A model generated the notes under the pieces. It ran no database searches, was not told where the DNA came from, and saw nothing but the letters and a program-made list of their open reading frames with translations. Shown here in pieces: positions 8,001 through 16,123 of a DNA stretch of 32,471 nucleotides (the first letter of the stretch is position 1; each line of letters begins with the position of its first letter). The position numbers were made by a program, and so were the translations under genes. The stretch covers positions 1 through 32,471 of the IMG/VR virus record IMGVR_UViG_3300037635_001997; one strand, 5' to 3'. Source of the DNA: a virus.

Positions 8001-11000
8001 TACAGTTCCGAGACAGTCCCTTCTTGCAGTATGACTTGCCCATCCTGCTGAAGCCCGGCGAGCGCCTGCGCTGCTACGTCTGGCATCGTGTCCCCGCCAA
8101 ATACTGAGGGATGTAAACCCCCGGCATCATCGAAGTCTCCGTCCGTCTCCTGCATGCGACCTTCCGTGAGCGCCTTCTTTTTAGTTGTGAGCTTGTAACC
8201 TCCATCGATGAGAGCGGAGTGAACAGGCATATCTTTCACTGATACCGCGAGATCCGCGCCGAGAGTTCTCATCTCCGAATCCAGTTCCATCTCCAGCTCA
8301 TCGTGTCGAGCAGCCTGTCTGAATGCCGCCTCCTTCTTGAGGGACTTCATCGAGCGAGCATCAGGGAGAGCTTCCTGCTCCACCGTGCCACCGAAGATCA
8401 TCTTGGAGACATCACGCTTCAATGCGTCGATACGATCAACCAGTTGCTCGAAGACAACCGCCCGAGCCTCTGGAGCCCGAACCCTACGCATGACATTCTC
8501 AGAGAGATCCGAAAGCATACGAGCATCTCCGGGGGAGAAGGAGGGGCTTGAGGGGAAATACCCCTGCTCCTGCATGGAGTCGCCGGGCCACGTTACCTCC
8601 TTTGCCATGACAACCTTGCTAATGATCTTTGATTCTTGGGGATTTCCGCTGGAATCTACACCAAGGAATTCAGAATTATTCATCTCATCAGCTGCCGCCT
8701 TGGAGATGGTAACCCAGTCACCCGCATTGATCTGATCGGCAGACGCTGGAACCACTCGATAGATTGTTACCTTCGCCTCGGGATTGCCTCTCACTTTCTT
8801 GAAGATATTAAGCACCTCACTTTCGCCAGTCATTCCTGCTCCGTAATACTGAGCCGCATTCGGGCCGTAAATGTCTTCACCGAACATCTCCGTGAGATCG
8901 TTCAGGGTGGCATCATCGGGGGATGGTTGGTGCTGAATTCTGTAGGAGGTATCAGCTGGCGTGATGGAGAAGGATGGGCTGGCAGTGTCAACGACCTGCC
9001 CGTTTTCCTCGGTAATTGTGATGTCGGCATCGTTAAAGATGACGTAGTTGGATGTGCCTTCGCCGTTTGATCTACTGTCGCCGTCGAGGTAGCGGATGCC
9101 TTTGATGCCTGCTGCTGCTAGGGCTTCGGAGGCTTGCTTGTCCCCGCCTCTGAGAAGGAAGTCGCGGTAATACTCTGCCCCGTCCTTCCCTGAGAACTCG
9201 GCTGCTGCATCAATCGTCTCATACATCTTTTCCTCTTCCCTCTTCCATCTCTCGGAATTAAACCAACCCTCCTCCTTCGCCTTCCTGATTAGAGCAACCT
9301 CCGCATCGGGATTTCGCTCCACATAACCGACCACCTTTCTGACCAACTCACTCTGCTCACCCATCGGCTTGTCCCAGTCAAGAAGCTCGTCCTGCTCGAC
9401 GTTGAGGTCTACGGTGTAGAGGGAGCCTTGATCGAAGGTGATGTCGCTCTCGCTCTGGATTGATTCGATAGTTTTGGCGAGTCTCTCATAATACGGAAGC
9501 CCTCCCTGCTCCTCTGTGTAAGGCTCGCCATTCCGCGCATCCTTCAATAAAACCTCGGAAAGCTTCCTTGCGCTCTCGATGCCGTTATGGAAAACGTGAG
9601 CTATCGCGTGACGCTCTGGACTGGTAAAGTCATCACTGGCATATTGCTCACCTTGGAAGGAGTAAACCCCCGCAGAATTCCAGTCAGTCAATCGGTTCTT
9701 ATAATCACGCGCCACATCCTCGCTCTCTGCAAAGTAAAGCCCCCAGCCATACGCCTGTGCGCCCTCGCCTGTGCCAATGTTCTTCGTGCTGAACTTATCC
9801 ACCTTGTGCGGTGTCCCGTGGTGTGCTGTGATAGAGAAGCTAGCAGGGCCAACGACTCCACCGTCCTTAGTGGGATATGTCTTGGTCTCAGCGTTAGGTG
9901 TTACTGTTGTGTTGCCAAGTGATAAGAGACCAGCCTTCCCTGTTGAGAATGGAGTATCTACCTGCTGATCCTCCACGGCTTGACGAGCTTCCTCCAACTT
10001 CTTGAGCTCTCCCTCGGAAAGAGATTTTTGTTCTGATTGCGCGACCCCAACCTCCAGCCTCTCGAGGAGAGTCTCAGCTTGTGCAGTTTTGCCCTCGCGC
10101 AATACCCTCTTGATTTGGTCGTGGGTGTAATAAACCCACCCCTTACTCGCATGCTCCAGCGCCTCTTGGAATTTAGCGTCACCCTCTTGCGTCACCTGCT
10201 GACCGTCCACCATCTGCGTAGGTATCGCCTCGCGCTCCTGCTCGAACACCTCCTGTGAGTTTGTCCCCACAAGCATATCAGTGAGTTGATCCACCTGTGC
10301 CTGATCGAGATTGCCGTCACGCACTGCCTTCCTGATAATGGTGGCGCGTCTAAGCTGCAGACCGAAGAAGTCACGCATGGAACCAAGGAACGACTTGAGT
10401 TGCGCCGCACCGGGAACCCGAGCCTGCACCATTGCTGACAGGCTGCGCTGAATGAGTCCACCCATCTTGGAGTTCTTGCCCTTGCGTGAAGTAAGCGCCA
10501 GAGACTCAGAGAGTTCCGCGACCGCTTCATCGAGAGCGACCTCCTGATCGTAATCACTCAACCCCTCGAAATTCTCCGGCAGGAACTTCTCGCCAACCTT
10601 GGCAATGAGATTGTCCAACTCCCGCATCGAAGAGATCTGGTCAGCCCGTGTCCAAGCGCCGGACTCCATGAGCTTGCGGCGTTTAGCGTGACCTCGTTCA
10701 TGAATGAGCGTGAGGACGCTTGACCCATTGTGTATCTGCGTGACTGCTTCCTTTCGACCCATGTGACCTGCCGGGACATATACCCCCGCAATGTGCCCAG
10801 ATTGCCCCTCTGACATCACTTCCTGTGCAACCGCGCCAGTTCCACCATCGCGCTGCTCAAGAAGCTCACGCTCCGTCTGGAGGCGCCTATCAGAGCCTGG
10901 CATTGCTGCCTCTGCATCCGCATCTGTAAATGTTCCTGTGCCCACCTCTACAGCCTCACCTGACTGCTCCACATCCAAAGATGCCGCCTCGAATGACGCG

Positions 11001-13069
11001 AGAAGCTGCTGGAAATACTGGCGATTCTCCTCCTCTTTCATCTGAAGCTGTTCGAATACCTCCTCGGTTGCCTCGTGTGCTGTATCCACCTCGGCGAGTG
11101 TGTCACCAGTCAACCTATCAAACACCTCGAAGGTGGGCTTATCAGGAGTCCGGCGAACGGATGGTGAGACACCGAAGGTCTCCGCGTCCTCATTGGTCTG
11201 AGTGCGCATCTTTTGCATCTCCTCCAACTCCATAACGCTCGCTTGCGCGGTCTCAGACCAGGGAGCCCGTGTCTTGACGGCATTCTGGAAAGCCTCCACC
11301 ATCTCACGCGGATTCTTAGCCTCATCGAGCTTGGCGCTCGCCTCCTCTGTGATGCCGAAAGCTTTACGCTCCAATGGTGATGCGGTCTTCATCGCCTCAG
11401 CCCTGCTCTCCATCGACATGCCTCGACCAGCAACAATGGCACCCAACGGAGCCACTGCCACAAAGGTCGTGAGAGCCTTGTTGAAGTAGCCATCGAAGTG
11501 ACCATCCTCGCCATTCTTCCACTCGATATCGGGAACAATAGGATTGAATTCCTTCAAGGAATTAGTGATATCCTGCACGAGATCGGTAGTCGCGTGCTGA
11601 GTAAGCTCCACCGTAGTCTCCGCAGCCCCAGCGACAAACATCTTCGTCCCGAAGCGGCCCAACTTATTCGCAAAGATATTATCGATCTTGCCGAAAACCT
11701 TCCCCATCCCAGGTATCCTACCAGTCAATCCATATGACTGGAACTTCTCCAGAAGCATATTGGGAACAGCAGACACCATCGACATACCGCCAGCGAGATG
11801 ATACGCATCCTCCCGTGATCCGCCATTGGCTAGAATCTCACGTCGATACTTCTCACGATCAAATTCCTTCATCGTGCCGAATGACAGTGGCATACCCACA
11901 TACGGAATGAATGCTATCGCACTCGTAGTCAAGGCTCCGGGCATCGCGTAGACCCCCTCCTCAATAGCTCGCAATGTTGTATCCTTTGCTGCGAGTCCAC
12001 GCACTGGGTCCCAGTCCTGCTCATACGTATTCTGAAGTTCAAGCTGCCAATCGACCCCATCTCGCCAATCCCGGACCTCCTGCTCGTTTTCCTTGCGCTT
12101 CTCAATCGACCACTTCCTCGATCCCCAAGTGGCCCAGGGGGAATTTTCCGCCCATGGACCCACGAAGACATTGTGTGGAGCCACCTGCAGAACGTTTCTA
12201 AAATACTCCTCCGTTGCAAACGCTGTCCTGTCAAGAGCACCCATCACACCGCGCTTCGCGCTCGTCCCAAAGTTTGCGAGAAAGGAATTGCCTGCCTCAC
12301 TAGGATATTCCGTCGCGAGATCACGCAAGCTTGCGATGAAGAGATCCTTCTCCTCATCCGAGTAGTCCTTTGTTCTCCTCCATGCAAGAGCGAGCCATTG
12401 ATCCTCAGTGCCCATGTCATTGAAGGTTGTCCTGAGATCGTGAAGCATATCCACCCCGAACTTCTCCCGGATCGCATCCTGATTCTTCTGCCACCGATCG
12501 TTGATCTCCAGTCTATTAGCCTTTGTGAATTCGGCGTTCTCGTCACTCCACGCCCATTCCTTGAAATCCTTAAGGGCTTGTCCGCCTCCCGACATAGCTG
12601 AGAGTGTAGCTCTGCGGTCTAGATCATCCCAGAACGCTTGTTCCTTATCCTCACGCGCAAAATCACCCCTCATAGCCTCAAGGAATGCTGCATCATCCCC
12701 CGCGCCTGCACCATTGAATTTATGGTTCGCGATAGAATCCCTCAGTATGTCATGATCATTGGATGGTCGCTCGTGCTCCGGGAAGATCGAATCGATGTAT
12801 CCAGACACCAGCACGCGATTCCGCACCTCTGTCGTCTGCTCAGGCTCGAATTTATCGAAGTCCAGAGTGTGCTTCTTAATGGTCTTGTAGTTATCATGAC
12901 GGATCTTCAACCCCTCCTCCTGATACTTCTTCTCTGCCTCGATAGAGGGACGGAGGAGATCCTGCTCGAACGACTGCTCCTCAGCATAAGCCTCGGGAGT
13001 GAATGATGGAATCTGATCTGGTGGAGTGCTGCTGCTGAACCCTTCGTTGGAGGTAATTGTGGTTGCCAT
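5063..13069 (-). CDS. Giant internal virion protein (gp16 position) with zincin and ADP-ribosyltransferase domains
   Basis: 2668 residues, a quarter of the window. Layout: about 1-700 helical, with hydrophobic segments near 390 and 540; a zincin motif LIHERGHAKRR (His790, Glu791, His794) with a possible third ligand Glu848 in LDEAVAEL; a PARP-like ART domain about 1080-1345, with HGTPHKVDKF (His1084), YGWGLYFAE (Tyr1112) and a closing NYVIF (Asn1341); a second possible ART-like domain about 1376-1505 (YRIQHQPSPDD, VTIYRVVP, GDWVTIS); a coiled, Lys/Glu-rich 1650-2000; and a C-terminal part with hydrophobic segments around 2555-2615. Position after gp14- and gp15-like genes implies an ejected virion protein. 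The domains resemble those called polyvalent in mobile-element proteins, which act on the newly infected host. No lytic transglycosylase motif was recognised. Confidence 0.85.
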   Translation of the reverse strand: MATTITSNEGFSSSTPPDQIPSFTPEAYAEEQSFEQDLLRPSIEAEKKYQEEGLKIRHDNYKTIKKHTLDFDKFEPEQTTEVRNRVLVSGYIDSIFPEHERPSNDHDILRDSIANHKFNGAGAGDDAAFLEAMRGDFAREDKEQAFWDDLDRRATLSAMSGGGQALKDFKEWAWSDENAEFTKANRLEINDRWQKNQDAIREKFGVDMLHDLRTTFNDMGTEDQWLALAWRRTKDYSDEEKDLFIASLRDLATEYPSEAGNSFLANFGTSAKRGVMGALDRTAFATEEYFRNVLQVAPHNVFVGPWAENSPWATWGSRKWSIEKRKENEQEVRDWRDGVDWQLELQNTYEQDWDPVRGLAAKDTTLRAIEEGVYAMPGALTTSAIAFIPYVGMPLSFGTMKEFDREKYRREILANGGSREDAYHLAGGMSMVSAVPNMLLEKFQSYGLTGRIPGMGKVFGKIDNIFANKLGRFGTKMFVAGAAETTVELTQHATTDLVQDITNSLKEFNPIVPDIEWKNGEDGHFDGYFNKALTTFVAVAPLGAIVAGRGMSMESRAEAMKTASPLERKAFGITEEASAKLDEAKNPREMVEAFQNAVKTRAPWSETAQASVMELEEMQKMRTQTNEDAETFGVSPSVRRTPDKPTFEVFDRLTGDTLAEVDTAHEATEEVFEQLQMKEEENRQYFQQLLASFEAASLDVEQSGEAVEVGTGTFTDADAEAAMPGSDRRLQTERELLEQRDGGTGAVAQEVMSEGQSGHIAGVYVPAGHMGRKEAVTQIHNGSSVLTLIHERGHAKRRKLMESGAWTRADQISSMRELDNLIAKVGEKFLPENFEGLSDYDQEVALDEAVAELSESLALTSRKGKNSKMGGLIQRSLSAMVQARVPGAAQLKSFLGSMRDFFGLQLRRATIIRKAVRDGNLDQAQVDQLTDMLVGTNSQEVFEQEREAIPTQMVDGQQVTQEGDAKFQEALEHASKGWVYYTHDQIKRVLREGKTAQAETLLERLEVGVAQSEQKSLSEGELKKLEEARQAVEDQQVDTPFSTGKAGLLSLGNTTVTPNAETKTYPTKDGGVVGPASFSITAHHGTPHKVDKFSTKNIGTGEGAQAYGWGLYFAESEDVARDYKNRLTDWNSAGVYSFQGEQYASDDFTSPERHAIAHVFHNGIESARKLSEVLLKDARNGEPYTEEQGGLPYYERLAKTIESIQSESDITFDQGSLYTVDLNVEQDELLDWDKPMGEQSELVRKVVGYVERNPDAEVALIRKAKEEGWFNSERWKREEEKMYETIDAAAEFSGKDGAEYYRDFLLRGGDKQASEALAAAGIKGIRYLDGDSRSNGEGTSNYVIFNDADITITEENGQVVDTASPSFSITPADTSYRIQHQPSPDDATLNDLTEMFGEDIYGPNAAQYYGAGMTGESEVLNIFKKVRGNPEAKVTIYRVVPASADQINAGDWVTISKAAADEMNNSEFLGVDSSGNPQESKIISKVVMAKEVTWPGDSMQEQGYFPSSPSFSPGDARMLSDLSENVMRRVRAPEARAVVFEQLVDRIDALKRDVSKMIFGGTVEQEALPDARSMKSLKKEAAFRQAARHDELEMELDSEMRTLGADLAVSVKDMPVHSALIDGGYKLTTKKKALTEGRMQETDGDFDDAGGLHPSVFGGDTMPDVAAQALAGLQQDGQVILQEGTVSELYDALAQEWQQVQENRQRNKEAKSNIRNTAKQARTEANEWLEAEVAKQKKHYNPVARIRRSLVMYDAVLKTLPPELRGKMGGFVQIGKLNSDQKRLEFLEKKLEQLDVEVDKWISGKHRKQIEKIFKANRPKKKSSGQAKVDSNFKFADLVMKIEKLSKLTREEVEAKILKIDGKLETETDEAEIQKLTEKRDNLAVFGNIDGMKANALGDFYQNLNTIHRQGKLLKAMSDEQFNQFLEETISIVNNDVTGGRGDLNQSDAKLLKDARRKRKINLKYLGAEHIELEGMSDFQRKNISFEWLMNNISRGNKDAETMKSKTHERLSTMVHLSTTREDRANMETQEEYREMIGEIFGVKVGGQLSIGTGIEDVMAELERIDETNISKMEYGKDGRSSTKRLPASKVQSILNGEATIEALGISEADWAAIQARYAEIQESGKKIKSNTRVEYESQHQGKAQNMALSQSQALNLTMLWRQEGLKGSMEHEGYSEQTMKDMEEFLSPESKRLREWLTIKYEENYHKINEVFRVQNGYSLPKTDFYSPAVRIAQKEAKEMSIDSEGRQAMSVDPNFTITRTANKAPMDQEAGALSIYVSHTLQTNHYTSWADTVKTLRSVFSDQTLRDNIKGYVGSDAIKTIEERIQWFADGGNRKATHIAWMDKLRAAHTYNSLSFKWSIMVKQLTSLPAYAFDMGIGNFAKYSARFMKHPVKNMLDMWNTDYVQTRFKKGYERDVIDGLRSKAGANKFKKALQVGMLSGKLGDIAPVMIGGWIAREHAYDQAKRDGMTDADAKRKAEIVSEMVSDRSQQAGGLKDLSSFQGDGSVFKLFTMYKTSPRQYYANVYESGLDMLAGKKKGKTQFARRAFIAHMLLPLAFQFVSDVTRMGLRPDDEDAFSGENYLRAMLLGPLNGLFIAGDAIDIMISAISGAKVWAKEIPILGGVMELSRGGDFEKAADNIIRGIGKLTPGAFTFYDIITDEYKRLMN

Positions 13070-13072
13070 AGT

Positions 13073-15175
13073 TTATGCGTTAAGTTCTTTGAGTCTACGG
13101 ACCCCGAGGAGTCTGTTTGCTGGGTACGAGCTAACCTGCACCCTGTTGCCTTGATTGCCACCGAGGACGCGCATTCTGCCATTTTTATCGTATCCCTGAA
13201 AAAATCCCACGTGACCCTGCCAAGATTTTTGTGACCCCCACCGAAACACCACAACGTCTCCCGGTTGCGCGGATCGCGGATGCACGGATCTACCGACATC
13301 CAGCCAGGACTGAGCATTCAGTCTGCCAGTGTGCTCTAGCCCAGCCTCCTCCGCCACACCATTAACGAAGGCGGAACACCATGCTGTTGAGTCTGAGTGA
13401 TTATTCTTGTCGATCTGGTTGATCCATTTGCTGATCTGGGGATTGTTGCCAGATCCTGGAATCTCCTGAATACCAAGATAGCTCTGAGCGACACGTAGCG
13501 CGTCACCAGTTCCCACTGATGCTGTGGTCCGATCTCCCTGCTTCTGAAGCATCTTCGACTTGATGCTCTCCGTGGTAAATTCAACACCTAAGCTGTGAGC
13601 TTTCTGCTGGATCTCTTCAGGCGTTGCATCTGGATTACGATCAAGAAACTTCATGAACTTCTGACGAAGCTGACCTTTGATGCGCGTGTTCTCAACCTGC
13701 CGCTCACGCTCGGCACGCGCCGCCCTCCCTGCTGCCGTCGGATCAACCACCGTGGAAGATAGTGGTTTCTCGTGACGAATAGCGTCGAGCACTGCACGCT
13801 TACCTGCCGGGTAGTCATCATCCTGCTTCCACCCGGCACTCCAGTGTCGCTTCACCAACTCGCGAGGATCTTTCCCCTTTTTACTCCCCTCACCAAACCA
13901 CTTCTTCGAAGCTGCCACGATCTCTTCCGCGTGATCCTCTTGGAATCCTGCGCGTAGCAGGTTTTCTGGATCGGATAGGAAGTCATCGTATAGATGGGCG
14001 CTGAGTGACATCTCAACCTGTGGAGCCGCCTCCGGTATAAGGGCGCTACTGCCCCCGAGTGATTCCTCGAATATTTTCATGGAGACATCCCTCTTCTCCT
14101 TAGACGCAGCCCATTGCCCTGATCGCTTCGCTTTGAGAACCCTGGTATATTCCGCCTTCTGATCGGGGTCCTTTATCTGCCTGATCATCCCCGAAATCTT
14201 CACGAAGTCATTATCCGTCTCGTCCGCATCCTCCGCAGAATACGACGCGATGAGATCCCCTACCTGTCCAAGCAGTGTTGGTTGGTAGACGCTACTGGTG
14301 CGGATACCCTCCGCGAGATACTCCTGACGCTTGATGTGCTCATCCCGCAGCGACTCCCGTGCTTTAGGACGCAAGTGGGGGGTCATCGCCTCTAGCTGGT
14401 CGATGCTCATCTCGTCACTGTAAATCAAATCAAGGACATTATCGGTCTCCTCGTATCCCTTATTTCGCCGAACCGTCTTAGCATGACTCTGAAGAGCGAG
14501 CCAATCGCCAGCCATGTCACCCTCCCAAGGCTCCTTATTCCTCTCAGCCCAGCCCATGGGATCTCCTGCAATCTCATTCATCGCATCCTCCTTCACCTGC
14601 TTCTTGGCCTGATCAACCTGACGCATGCCAACCTCCTCCAGTTGCACCTCGATCATCTCCTTAGTGAGGTAAACGCCCTCGGAGTCACGGATGAGTTGAG
14701 ATGCACCGGCGAAGTCGTTGTCAGCTAAGCGGTTCTTAATCCGCTCGTTGTTGATCTGGCGACCATTGCGGACCTGCTGGAGGGAGGCATTAGTGGTGAT
14801 CTTGTTGAGTCGAGTGGCTCCGGCATGATTGAGCCTCTCGGTGAGTTCGTTGCGGAACTTACCCGTGTAAGCATCATTACTAAGGATCTTGGCTTTCGCC
14901 TCCTCGAAGTGCTGCTTGGCAATCCCCGCATGCAACCTGGGATCTGGTGTCCGGGCTAGCTTGGCCTGCAATGCCCCCTCAGCCTCCGAGAATTGAAGCT
15001 CGGCTTGACCGGTCCACTGGCGCTTCTGCTCATCGTGCATCTGCTCCGCGAGCTTGCCAGTCTGAGCGATAGCCCCACCGAGATTACTGACAGCACGAGT
15101 CTGCGCTGAGTTGTCCTGCGCTCTCTGCTGTGGGATGCCCCCGCCAGCTTGTCCTTTTCCGATTGGTTGTGCCAT
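13073..15175 (-). CDS. Internal virion protein C (gp15-like) with C-terminal CHAP/NlpC-type hydrolase
   Basis: A 700-residue ejection-type protein. About 1-560 is helical and charged, beginning with a Gln-rich stretch (GGGIPQQRAQDNSAQTRAV). About 565-700 is a cysteine peptidase/amidase domain of the CHAP/NlpC-P60 type: YLGIQEIPGSGNNPQISKW, then STAWCSAFVNGVAEEAG with catalytic Cys600, GDVVVFRWG, and GHVGFF with His655. This domain probably cuts cell-wall peptide bonds during entry. In T7 the virion peptidoglycan activity is a transglycosylase in gp16, so the activity appears to have moved to a different fold and subunit here. Next to the giant gp16-position gene, with 3 bases between them. 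Confidence 0.85.
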   Translation of the reverse strand: MAQPIGKGQAGGGIPQQRAQDNSAQTRAVSNLGGAIAQTGKLAEQMHDEQKRQWTGQAELQFSEAEGALQAKLARTPDPRLHAGIAKQHFEEAKAKILSNDAYTGKFRNELTERLNHAGATRLNKITTNASLQQVRNGRQINNERIKNRLADNDFAGASQLIRDSEGVYLTKEMIEVQLEEVGMRQVDQAKKQVKEDAMNEIAGDPMGWAERNKEPWEGDMAGDWLALQSHAKTVRRNKGYEETDNVLDLIYSDEMSIDQLEAMTPHLRPKARESLRDEHIKRQEYLAEGIRTSSVYQPTLLGQVGDLIASYSAEDADETDNDFVKISGMIRQIKDPDQKAEYTRVLKAKRSGQWAASKEKRDVSMKIFEESLGGSSALIPEAAPQVEMSLSAHLYDDFLSDPENLLRAGFQEDHAEEIVAASKKWFGEGSKKGKDPRELVKRHWSAGWKQDDDYPAGKRAVLDAIRHEKPLSSTVVDPTAAGRAARAERERQVENTRIKGQLRQKFMKFLDRNPDATPEEIQQKAHSLGVEFTTESIKSKMLQKQGDRTTASVGTGDALRVAQSYLGIQEIPGSGNNPQISKWINQIDKNNHSDSTAWCSAFVNGVAEEAGLEHTGRLNAQSWLDVGRSVHPRSAQPGDVVVFRWGSQKSWQGHVGFFQGYDKNGRMRVLGGNQGNRVQVSSYPANRLLGVRRLKELNA

Positions 15176-15187
15176 GTTCTTGAGTTG

Positions 15188-15712
15188 TTAATATCCTACG
15201 ACCTCCGCCTTACTTGCGTTCGATGCATCCGCGCCACCAAAGCCATAAGCTTTACCGTAAGTGTTCGCGACTGAATTGAATCCACTAAGCGCCGCCGCTG
15301 CTGTGTTAATTCCACGGGAACTCTTCGCTTGATCCGCTTGGAAGTCGTAAGAGAATGCCTGGTTCTGGTATCCCGCCTGCGCTCTCTGAGACCGGATCGA
15401 GTCATCCATGATGCGAAGCTCTAGATTCCCGACCTCCTCATTAAGGAAGTTTTCATCGCCACCCTCGATCAACCCATTCCCCTTCTCGAGTAGTTGCGCC
15501 CGACGCGCTCCGAGATACTTGCGATTCTGCTCCTGCTTGCGTAGGGCATTCTCCCGATCATCCAGTGACTTGATCTTCGCCGCCTTGCGGGTCTGTTCAG
15601 CATTGAACTCCGCCGCAGCCTGAGCGTCCTTGCTTTGCTGGTGAGCTGAGTATACTTGAACACCAGCCCCGACAACGGAGCCGATCACAGAGATTAAGGG
15701 AAGTGCTGCCAT
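15188..15712 (-). CDS. Internal virion protein B (T7 gp14-like)
   Basis: 174 residues with a hydrophobic N terminus (PLISVIGSVVGAGVQVYSA), then a long Gln/Ala/Arg-rich coiled coil (KDAQAAAEFNAEQTRKAAK onward) and a Gly/Ala-rich tail. This is the layout of gp14-type ejection proteins, which enter the outer membrane to start the DNA channel. Gene order (nozzle, gp13 position, this gene, then gp15- and gp16-like genes) supports it. The gap to the next gene is 12 bases; no SD is seen. Confidence 0.8.
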   Translation of the reverse strand: MAALPLISVIGSVVGAGVQVYSAHQQSKDAQAAAEFNAEQTRKAAKIKSLDDRENALRKQEQNRKYLGARRAQLLEKGNGLIEGGDENFLNEEVGNLELRIMDDSIRSQRAQAGYQNQAFSYDFQADQAKSSRGINTAAAALSGFNSVANTYGKAYGFGGADASNASKAEVVGY

Positions 15713-15715
15713 ATC

Positions 15716-16123
15716 TTAAAGTGTTTTATAGATTGAAATGTTTGGTGTCATATCCACCTGAAACCCCAGCTTCTGGGACAGTGAAGCAACTCCGATGTGC
15801 GGGGTCATTCCGTATATGAGACTGTATCCGTGCTCCCTGAGTCGCTCACATAGGAACTCCTCCGCTAGCTTCGCGGCCTTGTATCGCTTCATTGCCCCGA
15901 TCTCCGGGTTAGTCATGAGGTAGTCGATATACGCCCGGGGGATGTTGTTGCTCATGTCCGCGCAAACGAAACATAGGTATTCATCATCCTCTTTGACCAG
16001 CACTCCAAGCTTGGGAAGCAGTTCAGGATCAGGGAAGCGACCCTCGAACCAACTCTCGATCATAAGATACAGAGAGTGCGACTCATCTGTATCCTCGTAG
16101 GTGTATGTCTCGACTTCCATCAT
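15716..16123 (-). CDS. GNAT-like protein in the T7 gp13 position
   Basis: 135 residues. The C-terminal half has the shape of a GNAT N-acetyltransferase: a helix (RYKAAKLAEEFLCERLREHG), a strand (YSLIYGMTP) and then GVASLSQKLGFQVD, which matches the usual final helix and strand before a KLGF-type motif. The acetyl-CoA loop (Q/RxxGxG/A) is not obvious, so it may be inactive or structural. It starts in an ATGA overlap with the nozzle gene and ends 3 bases before the gp14-like gene, a place where several podoviruses carry an acetyltransferase-like internal or tail-associated protein. Substrate unknown. Confidence 0.6.
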   Translation of the reverse strand: MMEVETYTYEDTDESHSLYLMIESWFEGRFPDPELLPKLGVLVKEDDEYLCFVCADMSNNIPRAYIDYLMTNPEIGAMKRYKAAKLAEEFLCERLREHGYSLIYGMTPHIGVASLSQKLGFQVDMTPNISIYKTL

